The notes: generated by a model not told the origin, from the letters alone. A stretch of 64,000 nt of DNA from Knoxdaviesia capensis (GCA_001510575.1 LNGK01000005.1:2790574-2854573), one strand, 5' to 3'; counted from the stretch's first letter, positions 47,830-60,386 are shown. Made by a program: numbers and translations.

Positions 47830-48716
47830 ATGGCTCAGTCACCCCACATAACGCGGACCAGCTACTCCACCCTGACGCTGTTCATCAAGCAAAACACACT
47901 TGGTGACAACGACCTCGAAGTGCGATGCCGCCTGGATAATGGCAGACACGCCATCGTTGCGAAAGAGCCGATCGGCCTGCTGGACCGGGTGCCGACCGAG
48001 CTCATAGACCAGATAATCCGGACCTTGGACAAACCGTCACTGACCACCTTCTCGACGCGCCAACCAGCGATCAATGCAACTTATCGACTCGCTACAGCCG
48101 TACCGCAGAATGTGGACACTCGCCCCGAACGTCCTACGCGCTGCGGTGGCCCTCAACGCCGGCTCCTTTAGCTGTGAGGCCCTCATCCAGACTTTGATGA
48201 CCGAGAAATGCGCCACCTGCGAGCGGTTTGGCGGGTATCTCTTCTTTATCACCTGCAAAACGCGTCTGCTACGCGTGCTTCACGACAAACGGCCGCTATT
48301 GCCCGGTCTCGTTTGCGACGGCGATCCGGGCGTCTGGTTTATCGAAGGAAGAGGTGTTGCAGCTTCCACAAGTGCGGCCTGTCCGCGGCCGATACACCGC
48401 GCAGGACAAACCAACTTCCTAGAGGGTGACTTTGGTGGACTGGCGCTCCGTAATCCAAGAGTCTTCTGGCGCAAACTCGGATATACTTTTTAAGAGTATG
48501 GACTCTTTGACAGCCGATCCTCGACGGTTCATGGCCGTTGTGCCTGCGCCGCACATCAACCCGCGGGACGAGACGGCGGAGCCGGGCCTGTTCTGCTTGT
48601 TTTGTCGACAGGACGCCGATGATACTTCTCCTCCAAGAGACCAGTATAGTCGTCAAGAAATCAAGAAGCACACTGAAGATTGCCACGCCGACGAATGGGC
48701 GAGTTGTCCGGAATAG
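47830..48716 (+). pseudogene. Broken F-box protein gene
   Basis: A fungal F-box-type protein can be followed through three reading frames. The F-box (LLDRVPTELIDQIIRTLDKPSLTTF) lies in the first frame (47830 to about 48058). The frame then shifts by one base to SMQLIDSLQPYRRMW and CATCERFGGYLFF (to about 48262), and shifts again at an AAAA run near 48258 to RVCYACFTTNGRYCPVS and GLSKEEVLQLPQVRPVRGRYT. That frame hits a TAG at 48420-48422 and then resumes similarity with VTLVDWRSV, RFMAVVPAPHIN and GLFCLFCRQD up to 48716. The Cys pairs and order match the large family of Pezizomycotina F-box proteins. No intron with proper splice sites explains the shifts. Two frameshifts plus a stop indicate a decayed gene; assembly error is less likely. 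Function, if ever expressed, would be an SCF substrate adaptor. Confidence 0.75.
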
Positions 48717-51394
48717 ACATGTCGAAAGAGCTGCCGGGCCTCCCCTCAACAAATCGCACGTTGGGCCGCCAATAATACGACCTCCGAGAGCCGGGCCAGC
48801 TCCACTTATCACAGTTGATATGCCGGACTGGAGCGAGGGCCACGTCAAACGTGACAGCGCATCCGGCGATCCGTTCTGTTCCGACCTACGGAGGTCAGGT
48901 AAGCGCGGCCCGGAACGCTAGGTCGGCCGTAACTGAGGATCATGCAGCGTGCCAGGAAGTCTTTGGAGGACTATATTCGTTCGATACCAAGCATGACAGT
49001 ACCAGCAGAAACACAATTTCCTAATACACGGTGACATGATTGTTCCTCTGAACTTTACGATGGCGAAGAGGGGTGCTTCTCCTGACGATCTGGAGGCTGA
49101 ACAAGGGAAGTTGGGCGGGTCGGCGCAAAACTCTTCTTTTCGCGGCACGGGTCCTCGCAGCTCGTCATAGAAAACACAGACCTAAGACATTTCAACTGCC
49201 TTGAAATAAGTGTGTAAGATATAGAGTGTGAGTTTCGAAAGTCTCGGGTACCTGTTTTTTTTTTTTTTTTCATCTTGGGAAGGAAGATGTTCTCTTGGTG
49301 TTCCACCAGCACCAAGTGCTCGCAAATTACACAATTTTTAATGAATTCTTTCCCCTGACTTGTCATATCTGAGTAGGAGTTTAATTATGCGTGTAATGTC
49401 AACTCTTCAGCGTGTACAACTTGGTCCAGAGGGAGAGAACTCTGCCACCACATCCTTTTGGGGGAGGATCGCAACTGAGCCCATCACAGCCCACAAGGGA
49501 CACGAGACGAGGCAGAGAGGCGCGGTGGAGGCGTTTTTTTCTCTTTTTCTGTTTTTCTTTTCGTCTCTTGTTTTGAAACACGGATTTCCTAGCTGTAGTA
49601 GGCGGGACTTGTGGAAACGAGAGGGACAAGGGGGAGAAACTGGTTCTTACGATCGAGGGAGTTTTAGGACGAACAGGGCTGTTGCAAAAGAACCAGAAAA
49701 AATCAACAGCTGGCCCGCAGCCCACAACCGACCGATCCATAACGCCAGATCATCTCCCCCGGGTCTGCTGTGAGGTTCAAGATTGGTGGCTCGTCCTTTC
49801 GGAGATCGAGGAAGGGGAAACTTAGCACGACCCTTCGTGACCCGGCTAAGATATAGCCAGAGCTACACATGTCAACATCTCATTATCGGAGAATAGGATA
49901 GTAGTTGAAGTCTAGGTTGGAAACCCATATCCAGGAAGGGAAGGAAATAGCCCGACACGGCGCGCACGGCTCTTTTTCTGCTTGATCCTTCAACAGCACG
50001 AACGCTCCCCACCCGAATTTGGCAATACCATAATAACATGTTGTTGATGCTCCTCAGGCAATTTCCCGAATCAAAACAAAGATTAGAAGGAACCACACAC
50101 GGGCGAGTATGATGCAGAGAGCTAGACTGGCGAGATTGGACTTGTAGCCCGCCCGCTGGGAAGGTTAGTTTCAACTTGACTTGACCTAGAGCCAGGAACC
50201 TTACCCGTTAGCCGCACATTGAAACGATGGGCCATGGCCGAGAACTTCTGTACATCAAGGCGGCACCGCCGAAGCGTGACAAGCGGTCGTGAACTCGTGT
50301 GTGGGTGTCGGGTGCAGGCGGCAGAGGAAGAAGACGAAGGGTGAGAGAGACAGTATATCTTCAAGGCCAGCTACGGAGGTTCAGAGATGGTCAGACATGC
50401 TTTGCTTTCTTCAGATTGGATCCCCGATTCCCTGATGTGTGTATGCATGCCATACCACACCCAGTATCTCATCTGACCTACGACAGCGAGGGTGTTTGCC
50501 CACCCAGTTGGAGAGAGCACGGTGCTATATGAAAACGATATATTGACGGGATATGTGAACTCTTGGACCCTTATATCAGAGACATGTCAGGGCATACCCT
50601 ACGCGTACATTATACCTCAAAGCCATGAGCGGTAATTTTGGGACCTCATATTGCTTCACCACTATAAAATGTTGTGCTGTAAAATGCTCGGATGATGCCA
50701 ATGATGATGATTTTATTCATTACAGGCCCTCCATTTTGAGGGTGTCTAAGTCGAGTAAACCGACCAACAATACGAAGAAAGGAAACCTCCCATCAAAACC
50801 CAAGTGCGTCAATGCCATCATCGCCAGAGCCTCCACCTCCACAATGCTGCTTGCTATCACGCCCTGAGAGTAGAAATGATGAAATGATGAAGAGTTCTTG
50901 GAATGGCTTCTACATACGGGCAATCTAACGTAGATTGTATCTAGACCCTCGTGGACCACTTCACACACCCACATACCACCCACACGCACCTCGTTCTTGT
51001 GTACAACCGCAACGTGTACGAAGACACTAAACTCATTTCCCAGGTCGCGTAGTACCTGAACACAGCACAAGAACCAGAACCAAAAAAAAAAAAAGAGACC
51101 CAGGAAAAGAGACCAGCTGGCCGATGATCTTCGTTCGCATACTTTCTGTCTCCCCCTCCAATTGAGACCCTAGGGGGATTGGTTTTAGCACCACCAGCTT
51201 CAAGTGCCTGTTTTATATCCAACGGGCCCTGGCGGAAACCACTGGTCGACAATCCGTCTCTGGGACGGACACGGTGGGCTAAAACGAAAACACGATACAC
51301 ACATCACATAGCAGCAGAGAAAGCCGCTGACCAGCTTTCAAGGCCGGCCGCTCACAAACGGCGTCGAGAAAGGGACACGAAAGAGAGAAGAGGG

Positions 51395-51430
51395 ACACAC
51401 CCACACCCACACCCACACCCACACACACAC
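51395..51430. repeat. (CACCCA)n / (CA)n microsatellite
   Basis: Four CACCCA-type units run into a CA repeat. In translation it gives a His-Pro repeat, which is an artefact. Confidence 0.85.
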
Positions 51431-52253
51431 ATCAGATGCACACTCTCAACCTTAAACAACCACACCACACCCCCTAAGCCAGATTTTGGATTGTTGTCAC
51501 ATATCACAAGGAACCTGGCCGGGGTAGGTGGCCCGAAAATGTCTGAGAAGGAATTTCAGGTAGACAGGCAAAAGCAACCAAGAAAGAGAGAGAAGCAAAA
51601 CAATGCGGCGGGCCGCCCAAAAAAGCACACACTAGGTCAAGCTGATTAAGCCTTGTGTACGCCCCTCCCTTCTTGCCATGGTCCCCTCCAATTTGCCATA
51701 TTGCTCTCGTCCCCCGGCAGCTGTCAATGCTTCGAACGAGCGAAAGAGCCTTTGGGAAGTTCGGTTGGGATATGCAAGAACAGTACCAAAAGGAGAGCCT
51801 CATATCTATAGAGCAGAAGAAGAAGAAGAAGAAGCTCATTCCACTGAACACGCCAATTACATAATGGAGGGCATGAAGAAGTGAAATCACAAGGACGGAA
51901 CGGAGGGCAAGAGTGACTTCCGGCGTTCCTGCAAAGAAAGAGCGAGAGGGAAGTGGCGAGCCAGGCGAACACCAGAGAAAAGAAAAGAACAATATTTAGC
52001 AAAGAAGGGAAGGAGGCAATAGGGCCAAACATTGTCCGACTCGATCCGGATACTTGCTAATCTTGGCCGCGGAGGATGATTTACGAACTGATGAAATCCC
52101 GTGGATTTTCGGTTTGTTCCATGGACAGACACAACTGCTGTACCGTATAAGCCATACTGTACAGTACGGAGTTTGGCTCTGCTCGCTTTTGCGGACGTGA
52201 ATCCACACGCCCCCTCCCTCTCAATGGAGATCACAATGCAACAAGAAACAAAC

Positions 52254-52272
52254 TACAGTACAGTACAGTACT
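52254..52272. repeat. TACAG pentamer repeat
   Basis: Three and a half TACAG units. Related TACTGTACAGTACGG palindromic sequence occurs at about 52150-52170. Confidence 0.7.
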
Positions 52273-52899
52273 ATACTCACCCGCTTTCGCAGATGTGAAT
52301 CTTCAGCGCACCTAGAGTATACTCACTCAACCCAGCATATTCCAGTACCCGATGTCTGCGATGAAGGGGCGCCATGAATGAGACAAACAGAAGCAGCGAG
52401 GCTTGGTAGACATGTGTGAAGTAATGGAGACCTCTTCGCACACTGTCCTTTCGAGCTCCAGCTCCCAATAGCCGCTACAAAAAGCACCGAAACAGAGGAG
52501 GCACGGCCCATTTTCCCGCCAGAAATTTCCCATTCCTGACTGGCCCACATGCCCGCTTCCTGCCCAATGGTGGCCGTGGCTGCTTCTTGTTCTTCTTCTA
52601 GCCACGCCAATTCTGTTCTTCTGGCTAGAAATTCATCGAAAAGGAACGGCCAAACCCCAAGGAAGGGACCGACGACTCACTACTACTGATATCATTACCG
52701 AAGGCCTGTATAGCTCGGTCCGTAGTCTAAAAACATCCCACTTTCCCACTGCAACTTCCTGTTCTGCCGTTCAGCGGCTAGGTAGGCCAGGTGCGGCCGC
52801 CGTGTGTACCCACGCTACATGTCTGTACCGAAAGGTACCGGGGCGGAAGATACTGTACTGACTGACTCCACTCTATCAGCAAAGTTGGTGGTGGTGGGC

Positions 52900-53976
52900 T
52901 GTCTTTTTTTCTTCCCTGTCTTTCGGGCTATGTGGTCAATGTCTGGCGATGTTGCTTCTCTTACTGCTATATCATGCCTTTGATATAGCCTTCAACAAAA
53001 TCCCATTCCTGCCTTCTTTGTTGCTGCCTTCCTCTTTCCCATGTTCGCCTTCTGCCGTTTCCTAGATAGCGAGAATGCTATTAAGGTAATAGAGTAAGGA
53101 CCTCTAAAGCTACTTCCCCTACCTCTTCATATGGCTCATTTCCTTCCTGCGTTGATCTTTTCCCTCTTTGATCAGTGTATTCTGCATAGTGTCCAATATA
53201 TTTCCCTAAACAGCATAGGAAGCCGAGTTCTATCTCCAGAGGTAGTTTTCGACTAGGTTGTACCTAACTAGTGCTGTTACTCAGGATTGGTACCTGAGCC
53301 AGACTTCTTATCTTTCGGCTTCACTATGACTTGCCTGTGATTCAATCATCTTGCTTTTTCGTCTCTTATCCTCGTATAACCTCTCCTCTTCTATTTTTCT
53401 TTCTTCCTCTCTTTTCTTCTTTTAAAATACCCTGCCATTCATCTCCTTGTTTCCTGATAATAATCTTTGCTCACTTCTTTAGTATCGACAGCGGATATAT
53501 TCCATAGCATGTAACTGCTGATCTATCTGCCCTCTCTTTTTCTCTCTTGTCTTCCTACTGTATCTGCATGTTTAATCTGGCTTTGCTTCTCTAATCTCCA
53601 TATAATTTCTGGCTTAAAATAATAGCCTGGTCCCCCTCCTCCACTTGTTCACCCCCCAACCTAGGACAAGTTAAAATAAGAAAAGAAAAAAAAAAGAGGA
53701 ACGAGAAAAAGGGAAAAAAAATCATCTACCACCGCCCCCCTAAAGTCCCTATCCTCTTAGCCTCCCGTTCTTACGGGTTTTGCCCTCTTCCCTGTTTTTA
53801 ATAGGTGAAATTTCTAATGCTTGCTTTTCTTTCTTGATCATCCAGTGCAGAAGAAGCATAGTTTCTCTGCTAAGACAATATAATACTCAGTTGGAGAGAG
53901 GAGTCGTCCTTATTTCTTCCCGTTCCTCTCCTTCTTGTTCTCATAGCTATCTTGATTTTTTCTTCTTCTTTTCCTC

Positions 53977-54013
<37 letters not shown>

Positions 54014-54098
54014 TCCCTCCATCTTTTGCCTCATTTCCACTCCCACCCGAATTTTCCATTAGATTCTGCATGATCTCAAGTCTTCGCGTCCTTGTATC
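52900..54098 (+). promoter_or_regulatory. CT-rich presumed promoter/5' leader of STE20
   Basis: From about 52900 the plus strand is T/C-rich right up to the start codon at 54099, with a (TC)14-15 microsatellite at 53980-54008. One A-rich island with G breaks lies at 53676-53720. Composition and orientation fit a long fungal leader/promoter for the kinase gene. Confidence 0.45.
53980..54008. repeat. (TC)n microsatellite in the STE20 leader
   Basis: About fourteen TC units, ending 90 bp before the STE20 start codon; likely transcribed. Confidence 0.9.
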
Positions 54099-57000
54099 AT
54101 GGACAGTCTGGCCAACGCCTTCAACGGATCCTCTCAACGTCGCCGACTCACCAAGAAACCGCCTTCTCACCATCATTCCCGCTCGTCTGTTGGTTTCGAG
54201 GCTGGCGGCCTAGACGCCCGGTCAATCCAGAGCAAACAAAGCTCCCACAGTCTCAGACGCGCCCCCAGCGCTCCCACTGTACCGCCAGCGTCCAGCCGAT
54301 CTTTTGCTTCCCACAACTCGTCCCCTCACCACACCCCCTCCATCCTACGATCAAACCATTCTCCCCTTCTGCCTCCCGGCGAATTTGCCCTCGTCTCGCC
54401 TTCTCCTTCTTCTTCTACTGTTCCGCCCCCCGTGGTCTCGTCTTCTTCCTATCTCACTTCTTCTATTCCTGCCGGCGTGTCTTCGTCGTCTGCCTCCTCT
54501 TCCCCGCTACGGCTCTCCGACTCCGACCGGCTCTATCCCCTCTCTTCCGAACCAAACAACAACATTACCGCCACTACCAATCTCCGTACTAGCACCACCC
54601 CTGTTGGCTTCCCCTCACTGTCGCCAGCTGCTCTCAACAACCAGCAACAACAGCAACAACCTGCCGTCGCCGACGACTTTATCGGTGCACCGTTTGACGC
54701 CTCGACTATTCTCAGCCGCTTGGAATCGACTTCCATCAACGGTCCTTCCACTACTCAGCCCCTGCTCCTATCGCCGGTTCCGACAATTCCTTCTCAGGGT
54801 TTCGACTCTGCCGGCGTCAGCCCCGTGTCCGCATCGGCCGTCTCTCCGTTGCCATCATCAACCACCACCCCTCTCTCCGCATTCCACCCGGTATTTCCTC
54901 CCCCGCAACTGCCTCGATCAGTCACCGTGCCGCGACTGCACCACCAACAGAAATACGTCGACCTAACCGCCCTCGACAAGATGAGCGAAAATTCCCAGGG
55001 TTCGCGCCTATCCGACGGCGCGGTCAACGGGAAGCGCTTTTCCGACGAAGCGAAAGAGCCGAGAGTCGGCGTTCTGCGAAAAAAGTCGGGCTTCTCCGGC
55101 TTCGTCAGCGGCCTGGTCGGCTCTCCGAAGAAACCTTTGATCTCCTCTCCAGAAAATCCCGTCCATCTTACCCATGTCGGCTACGACAGCTCTACGGGGC
55201 AATTCATAGTACGTATTTTTGGCCAATCTTTTTCGTTGTCATGGTTTTTTTTTCTTTTTTTTTTTTTCCCCTCGGTGTTGGCGTGAGTGTGGTCTGTGTT
55301 TCGCCCTGAGAGTCAGGCAATGACTACTGAGATTCAATCGATCGTGGATGTTTACCCACTTGTCTCGTTTCTCAAATGTAATTTGCCACGCGTATTTGGA
55401 AGGGGGTAGGGGAGATTTTTCTTTCATTGCCGTGTTCCGTTCTCCCTTACATCGCAGGATCACGATCACCATGCCTTTTCAATGTGTATCCTTCGGATCT
55501 GGCAGGGGATGGGTGATGGCTATTTTACCCCTCCTCTGTTGGCCGTGGCGATCAACAATATGTGGTGATGTGGTGATACCCGAGTGTATGGCCGATATAT
55601 CCTTCTAAATACTGATCGTTGCCCGCCTTTGTTCCTCGTTTCCCTCTCTCTCTAGGGCCTGCCGAAAGAATGGCAACGCATGATAAACGAAAGCGGAATC
55701 CCCGAGAAAGAACGCCAGGCGAATCCCCAGACCATGGTGGACATCCTGACCTTCTATAAAGAAACTACAGAAAAGGCTCCCGAGGACCAGGTTTTGGAAA
55801 AGTTCAATAATGCCGGGAATCCGGAACTGCGCCAGTTCGCTGCGACTGCGTCGCCAGAAAGCCACCAACAAGGTTATATGGGTATGTCGCCCATGATCAG
55901 TCCGCCTGCGAGTCCCCGTTTTCCAACAATGAACCATGAAGGAAGCTTTGAGAATCCCCGACCACCCCCTCCCGTCCCCGGAAAAGGCGCCGCGCCCGTC
56001 CCGCCCGCGAAAGACATCGCCCTTGTGCCATCCCGACCGGCCCCGAAGCCGCCCGTCGCCAACGCCGCCCAGCCGAGATCGATGCAGGCTGGCCAGTATA
56101 TCCCGCCTAAAGATTCCGGCATCGGCATGTCGCCACAAAGCGAGGCCGCTCCCTTTGTCCCCCCGAAGGATGGCCCCATGCTCCCCGAAGAGCACCGATC
56201 GAGATCGAATTCGCGCGCGAATGGCACCACTCCGTTTGGACTGCAGTCGGCACCCACCATCGTCCCGCAACATCCTGCTCTATATCAGCAGCAGCTGATG
56301 CAGCAGCAACAAGACCAAACGCTTGCCCAGGCCCAGGCAGCCATGTCGGGCCATATTTCCCGGGCTCCCAGTAAGAGAGTCGGGGCCACCCAGCAGCCGA
56401 CCCCGCCGTCGTCGCAGCTTGCATACGGCCGCACACCCGAGCCGATTAGCCAGACATCGAAGCTCACACAGTTGCAACAGCAACAGCAGCTCCTTCAACA
56501 ACAGCAGCAGCAACAGCAAGTGCAACAACAGCAGCAATTGCAGCAATTGCAGCAGCAACAACAACAGCAACAGAAGCTCCAACTCGAACAGCAGCAAGCC
56601 GCTGCCGGAGCCGTGGGGACACCCGGTCCCCAGGCGAGACCGCGACCCCGGCAGAGCACCGGAATGGACGTGCGGGCTGCACTGAAGCGCATTTGCACAG
56701 ACGGCGACCCGCGCGAGATCTACCGTGGCTTCAACAAGATTGGCCAGGGTGCATCTGGAGGGGTGTATACGGGCCACGAGCGGGGCACCAACCGGCTTGT
56801 GGCCATCAAGCAGATGAACCTGGAGCAGCAGCCGAAGAAGGACCTGATCATCAACGAGATCCTGGTGATGAAGGAGAGCTCGCACCCCAACATTGTCAAC
56901 TTCATCGACAGCTACCTCTGCGGCGGCGAGCTGTGGGTGGTGATGGAGTACATGGAGGGCGGCAGCTTGACGGATGTTGTGACGTTTAACTTGATGACCG

Positions 57001-57776
57001 AGGGCATGATTGCGTCAGTGTGCCGCGAGACGCTCAAGGGACTGCAGCACCTGCACACCAAGGGCGTGATCCACCGTGATATCAAGTCGGACAACATTCT
57101 TCTTTCGATGGAAGGAAACATCAAGCTGAGTGAGTCTTCTTCCCCTGCACCACCCACAAAGTGACGTGCTCCCTTATATATAATATAGCCTGGTGGATGT
57201 CTAACTAACGAAAACCCCTGTTCAATTTTTTTTCTAGCCGATTTCGGATTCTGCGCGACGATCAGCGAGGCCCAGAACAAGCGCACGACGATGGTGGGCA
57301 CGCCGTACTGGATGGCACCGGAGGTGGTGATGCGCAAGGAGTACGGGCCGAAGGTGGACATCTGGTCGCTGGGCATCATGGCGATCGAGATGGTCGAGGG
57401 CGAGCCGCCGTACCTGAACGAGTCGCCGCTGCGCGCGCTGTGGCTGATTGCCACCAACGGCACGCCCAAGATCAAGGACGAGGCCAACATGTCCGAGGTG
57501 TTCCGTGACTTCTTGTACTTTGCGCTCAAGGTCGATCCCGAGCGCCGGGCCAGTGCACAGGATCTCTTGCGGGTATGTCCTTGTCTTCCTTCCCCTTCCA
57601 TTTCCCCCCCCCCCTTTCTTTGCTTTCAAAGTCCCGTTTTGATGTTGAGTCCAAACTAACACCCCTCATTTCCTTTCTAGCACGAGTTTATGAACCAATG
57701 CGTGGACCTCCGCCACCTGTCCCCGCTAGTTAAGGCCGCCCGGGAGGCCAGAGCGCAGGAGCGGGCCCGGAAGTAA
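54099..57776 (+). CDS. STE20: STE20-type p21-activated protein kinase
   Basis: Four exons (54099-55208, 55656-57129, 57238-57572, 57681-57776; introns 447, 108 and 108 bp) encode 1004 residues. A long Ser/Pro-rich N-terminus leads to a CRIB motif (about 348-376) reading ISSPENPVHLTHVGYDSSTG and completed by GLPKEW after intron 1; it binds GTP-loaded Cdc42/Rac. A Pro-rich, PxxP-bearing region and a Gln-rich tract (about 642-686) follow. The kinase domain (about 725-982) has the glycine loop GQGASGG from 733, Lys755, HRDIKSDN with Asp845, a DFG at 863-865 whose preceding Thr is split by intron 2, and GTPYWMAPE. There is no PH domain before the CRIB, which separates it from Cla4. It would act in polarity, mating/filamentation and stress MAPK signalling. 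It lies tail to tail with the SDR gene. Confidence 0.94.
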
Positions 57777-59117
57777 ATCGTCGCCAACCCCGCCCACCAC
57801 CATCACTCCACTCTACCCGTCAACAACAACAACGCGGGGGAACGATGGAACTCGATAGCCAACCAACCAGTTGAGACCTAAAAGAAAGAGACGGGACATT
57901 TTTTCAATTAACGGAAACGAAATAAACCACACTCACTCACACACACTCACACTCACACACATTAAAAAAAAATGAAGGAAAAGAAGATACAAACTTTGTG
58001 GCAGATGAACCGATTTCTTTTTTTGTGCTTGTCTTTTTTCCCCCTTCTATATAATCTAGGCGTTTTTTTGCCTTTTGTTTTCTGTGATGGAAGTTGCAAA
58101 TATTCCCACTACACACACCTAACTTTTCATTTTCTGTTCCTAGAACAAAGTACGAACCGATGTGCTTGATGATTGTAGACGGGAAGGCCCGGATAGTCAG
58201 GATCATGAGTTCTCTCTCCCTCTCCACCTTTCTTCTTCGCGTATTCTCGACTGGGGAAGGACCGTAGATTCGGACATGAACCGTGGCTGGTGGCTAGCTC
58301 CTTTCTTTAGGGTTTGTTGATTCTAAGAAGGGGGGGGTTGATGAAGTTGGTCCGCTGATCACACAGTTGGAAGTTGGAACAAGAAGTGAAAAAGAAAAAG
58401 ACAAACTAACTGGTTTATATTCCGTCACCGTGACTTACGTGTGGGGAGCCATAACCCTCTCGCACACAAAACTCCTATTTTCTAATTTCGAAAGCAAAGT
58501 AGAGTAGGAAGAGTCCCACAAGACATCATTAGAGCGAGAGGAATGACTAGACAGATTACAAGAAAAGCAAAATGAACACAGATTTAAAAAAAGATCGATA
58601 AGCCACGTGAAGAACGAAACGAACGACCAGGACGAAGAAGCAGAGGCCGTTTCAATTAATTTAAGGGAAACAGAAAAGGATCGAAACACCGAGTGAAGCA
58701 GCGAGACCCAAAAAAAAAAGCTACCAGAAACTCCTCCGCGTGCAAGAGAAAGAAAAAAAGAACCCAATTCTGTCAAGAGACGCAAAGAAACCCAGGATTG
58801 GACAGAAGAAACAAAGAACAAAAGAAGAACGAGGAAGATGCTGTCAGCAGAGAGAGAAAGCCAGTTCACCTGATGGACGAATAACAAGCAACAGGAAAGG
58901 AGAAAATTTTATCTTGAAAAGGAACGCAAGCAAATGAAAAACGCCGTGTCATTCATTAATGGACTTGACCCTTAGGGAAATCCGGGGAAGAAGGAAATTA
59001 GGTGCGCGTTGGCCGGCCACGGCTTGCGCTGAGGGGAAAGTGCGAGGTCTCGGGGGTGGCTTTTGCTGAGAGACCAGAAGCCCACGAGAAGTAAAAAGAA
59101 GAGAGATGGGACAACGG
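57777..59117. other. Convergent intergenic region, STE20/SDR
   Basis: The 3' flanks of two converging genes. An AATAAA-type element (57919-57924) lies 145 bp after the STE20 stop. The purine-rich stretch at 58380-58940 lies on the SDR 3' side and has no coding features. Confidence 0.55.
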
Positions 59118-60386
59118 CTAATAGCAGGTGTAGCCGCCATCGATGATGACGTTGGAGCCGGTCATGAAGCTGGACGCGTCGGAAGCCAGGAAAACACAAA
59201 GGCCGTTCAGCTCGCTCACTCCACCCAGGCGGTTCTGGGGGGTCAAGCTCTTCCAGATTTTCTTCTGGGCATCAAGGGCAGGAACGCGGTTCAGGGCGGT
59301 GTCCATATAGCCAGGAGATATGCAGTTCACCCGGATGCCATGTTTGGCCCACTCGGCGGCCAGCGACTTTCCAAGCTGGATGACACCGGCCTTTGAAGCA
59401 TTGTAACAGCTTTGTTCTTGCGGATAGTTTACAATGCTGCCACTCATCGAGGCAACCAGGACGATCGAGCCGGTCTTTCCGGCAGCCATCATGTATCTAC
59501 CGACAGCTTGGGCCATGAGGAAGGAACCGGTCAAGTTGATATCAATCAGGCGCCGCCACATGGCCGGGTCGTACGTCTCGGCCTTTAGGTTGGAGCTAGA
59601 TGAAGGAAGAAAAAATTATTAGCAACTTTGGCCATGACGATCACAAGGGATGAATGGGAGGCACATACTCCGCGATTCCGGCCGAATTCACGAGAACGTC
59701 AGGGGCGCCATACAGCTCCACAACGGAGTCGACGGCAGCATTGATGGCAGCTCCATCGCGGACATCAACTTTGAAGAAGGTGACAGGCAAGTTCGACTGG
59801 GAGTGCAGTTCTTCAGCAGCCTGGTCACCGAGTTCCTGGTTGGCATCAAAAATGGCAATCGCCTTGGCACCAGCCTCAGCGCAGGCACGAGCCATGTGGT
59901 TTCCAAGACCTCTGGCACCTCTATATATGAAGAAAACAAGCAACTGGTTAGAACACCCGATCTCATGTTTAAATTTGATTTTGAAGTGGTTACTTACCCA
60001 GTGATGATAATCACCTTGCCAAAGACCGACATAGACTGGAGGGTCTTGGGCATCTTTTGGAAGGTCTCTGCGGTGAGTGGGGACACGGGCTCATCCTCGG
60101 AAACGGTCGGCGCGACCTCAGCGGGGGCGGGAGCAGCCTGGTCAACTGCAATGGTAAAGTGGTCGGGAGTAGGAGATCCTCCCTGCGAGTCCGGAGTGTA
60201 GACAGAGACCGGGATCTCTTTCTCCCGGACGACGTCCTCCTTCAGGTGAGACGGTTGCACATGACGCGAGGGGACGTGGGAAAAGGCGCGGCGAGTGCCA
60301 TGTCCGTGACGGACAGTAGTGAAGGGAGCAGACGAACGCGAAGAGACGCGGCCGAGGCTGCGAGCAGCATATCGGAGTGCAGACAT
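59118..60386 (-). CDS. SDR oxidoreductase, arabinitol-dehydrogenase-like, with mitochondrial-type leader
   Basis: Three exons on the minus strand (60386-59998, 59920-59669, 59595-59118; introns 77 and 73 bp) encode 372 residues. The catalytic part (about 118-372) is a classical SDR: cofactor motif TGGARGLG at 129-136 assembled over intron 1, NSAG in place of NNAG, Ser265, and YNASK with Tyr278 and Lys282, ending DGGYTCY. It resembles fungal D-arabinitol 2-dehydrogenase, sorbose reductase and mannitol dehydrogenase-type polyol enzymes. The first 117 residues are an extension not present in those enzymes. It opens with an Arg/Ser-rich, acid-free stretch of about 45 residues, like a mitochondrial presequence, followed by a Pro/Glu-rich linker. 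Mitochondrial location and the substrate are inference. SDR class confident, exact enzyme not. Confidence 0.87.

Larger units (their letters stand above)
48717..52900. other. Gene-poor region, no supportable gene
   Basis: Only short, non-conserved open frames on both strands. Microsatellites include a (CACCCA)n tract at 51395-51430, a GAA run near 51817-51834 and TACAG repeats at 52254-52272. No transposase, reverse transcriptase or other mobile-element protein is recognisable. Together with the F-box pseudogene this looks like a decaying interval. Confidence 0.5.

Noticed and set aside
51367..51440. His-Pro repeat peptide
   Set aside because: Translation of a CACCCA microsatellite.
20033..60386. 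Idea that the genes form a metabolic or secondary-metabolite cluster
   Set aside because: Products belong to unrelated housekeeping processes, and no synthase, P450 or pathway regulator is present.
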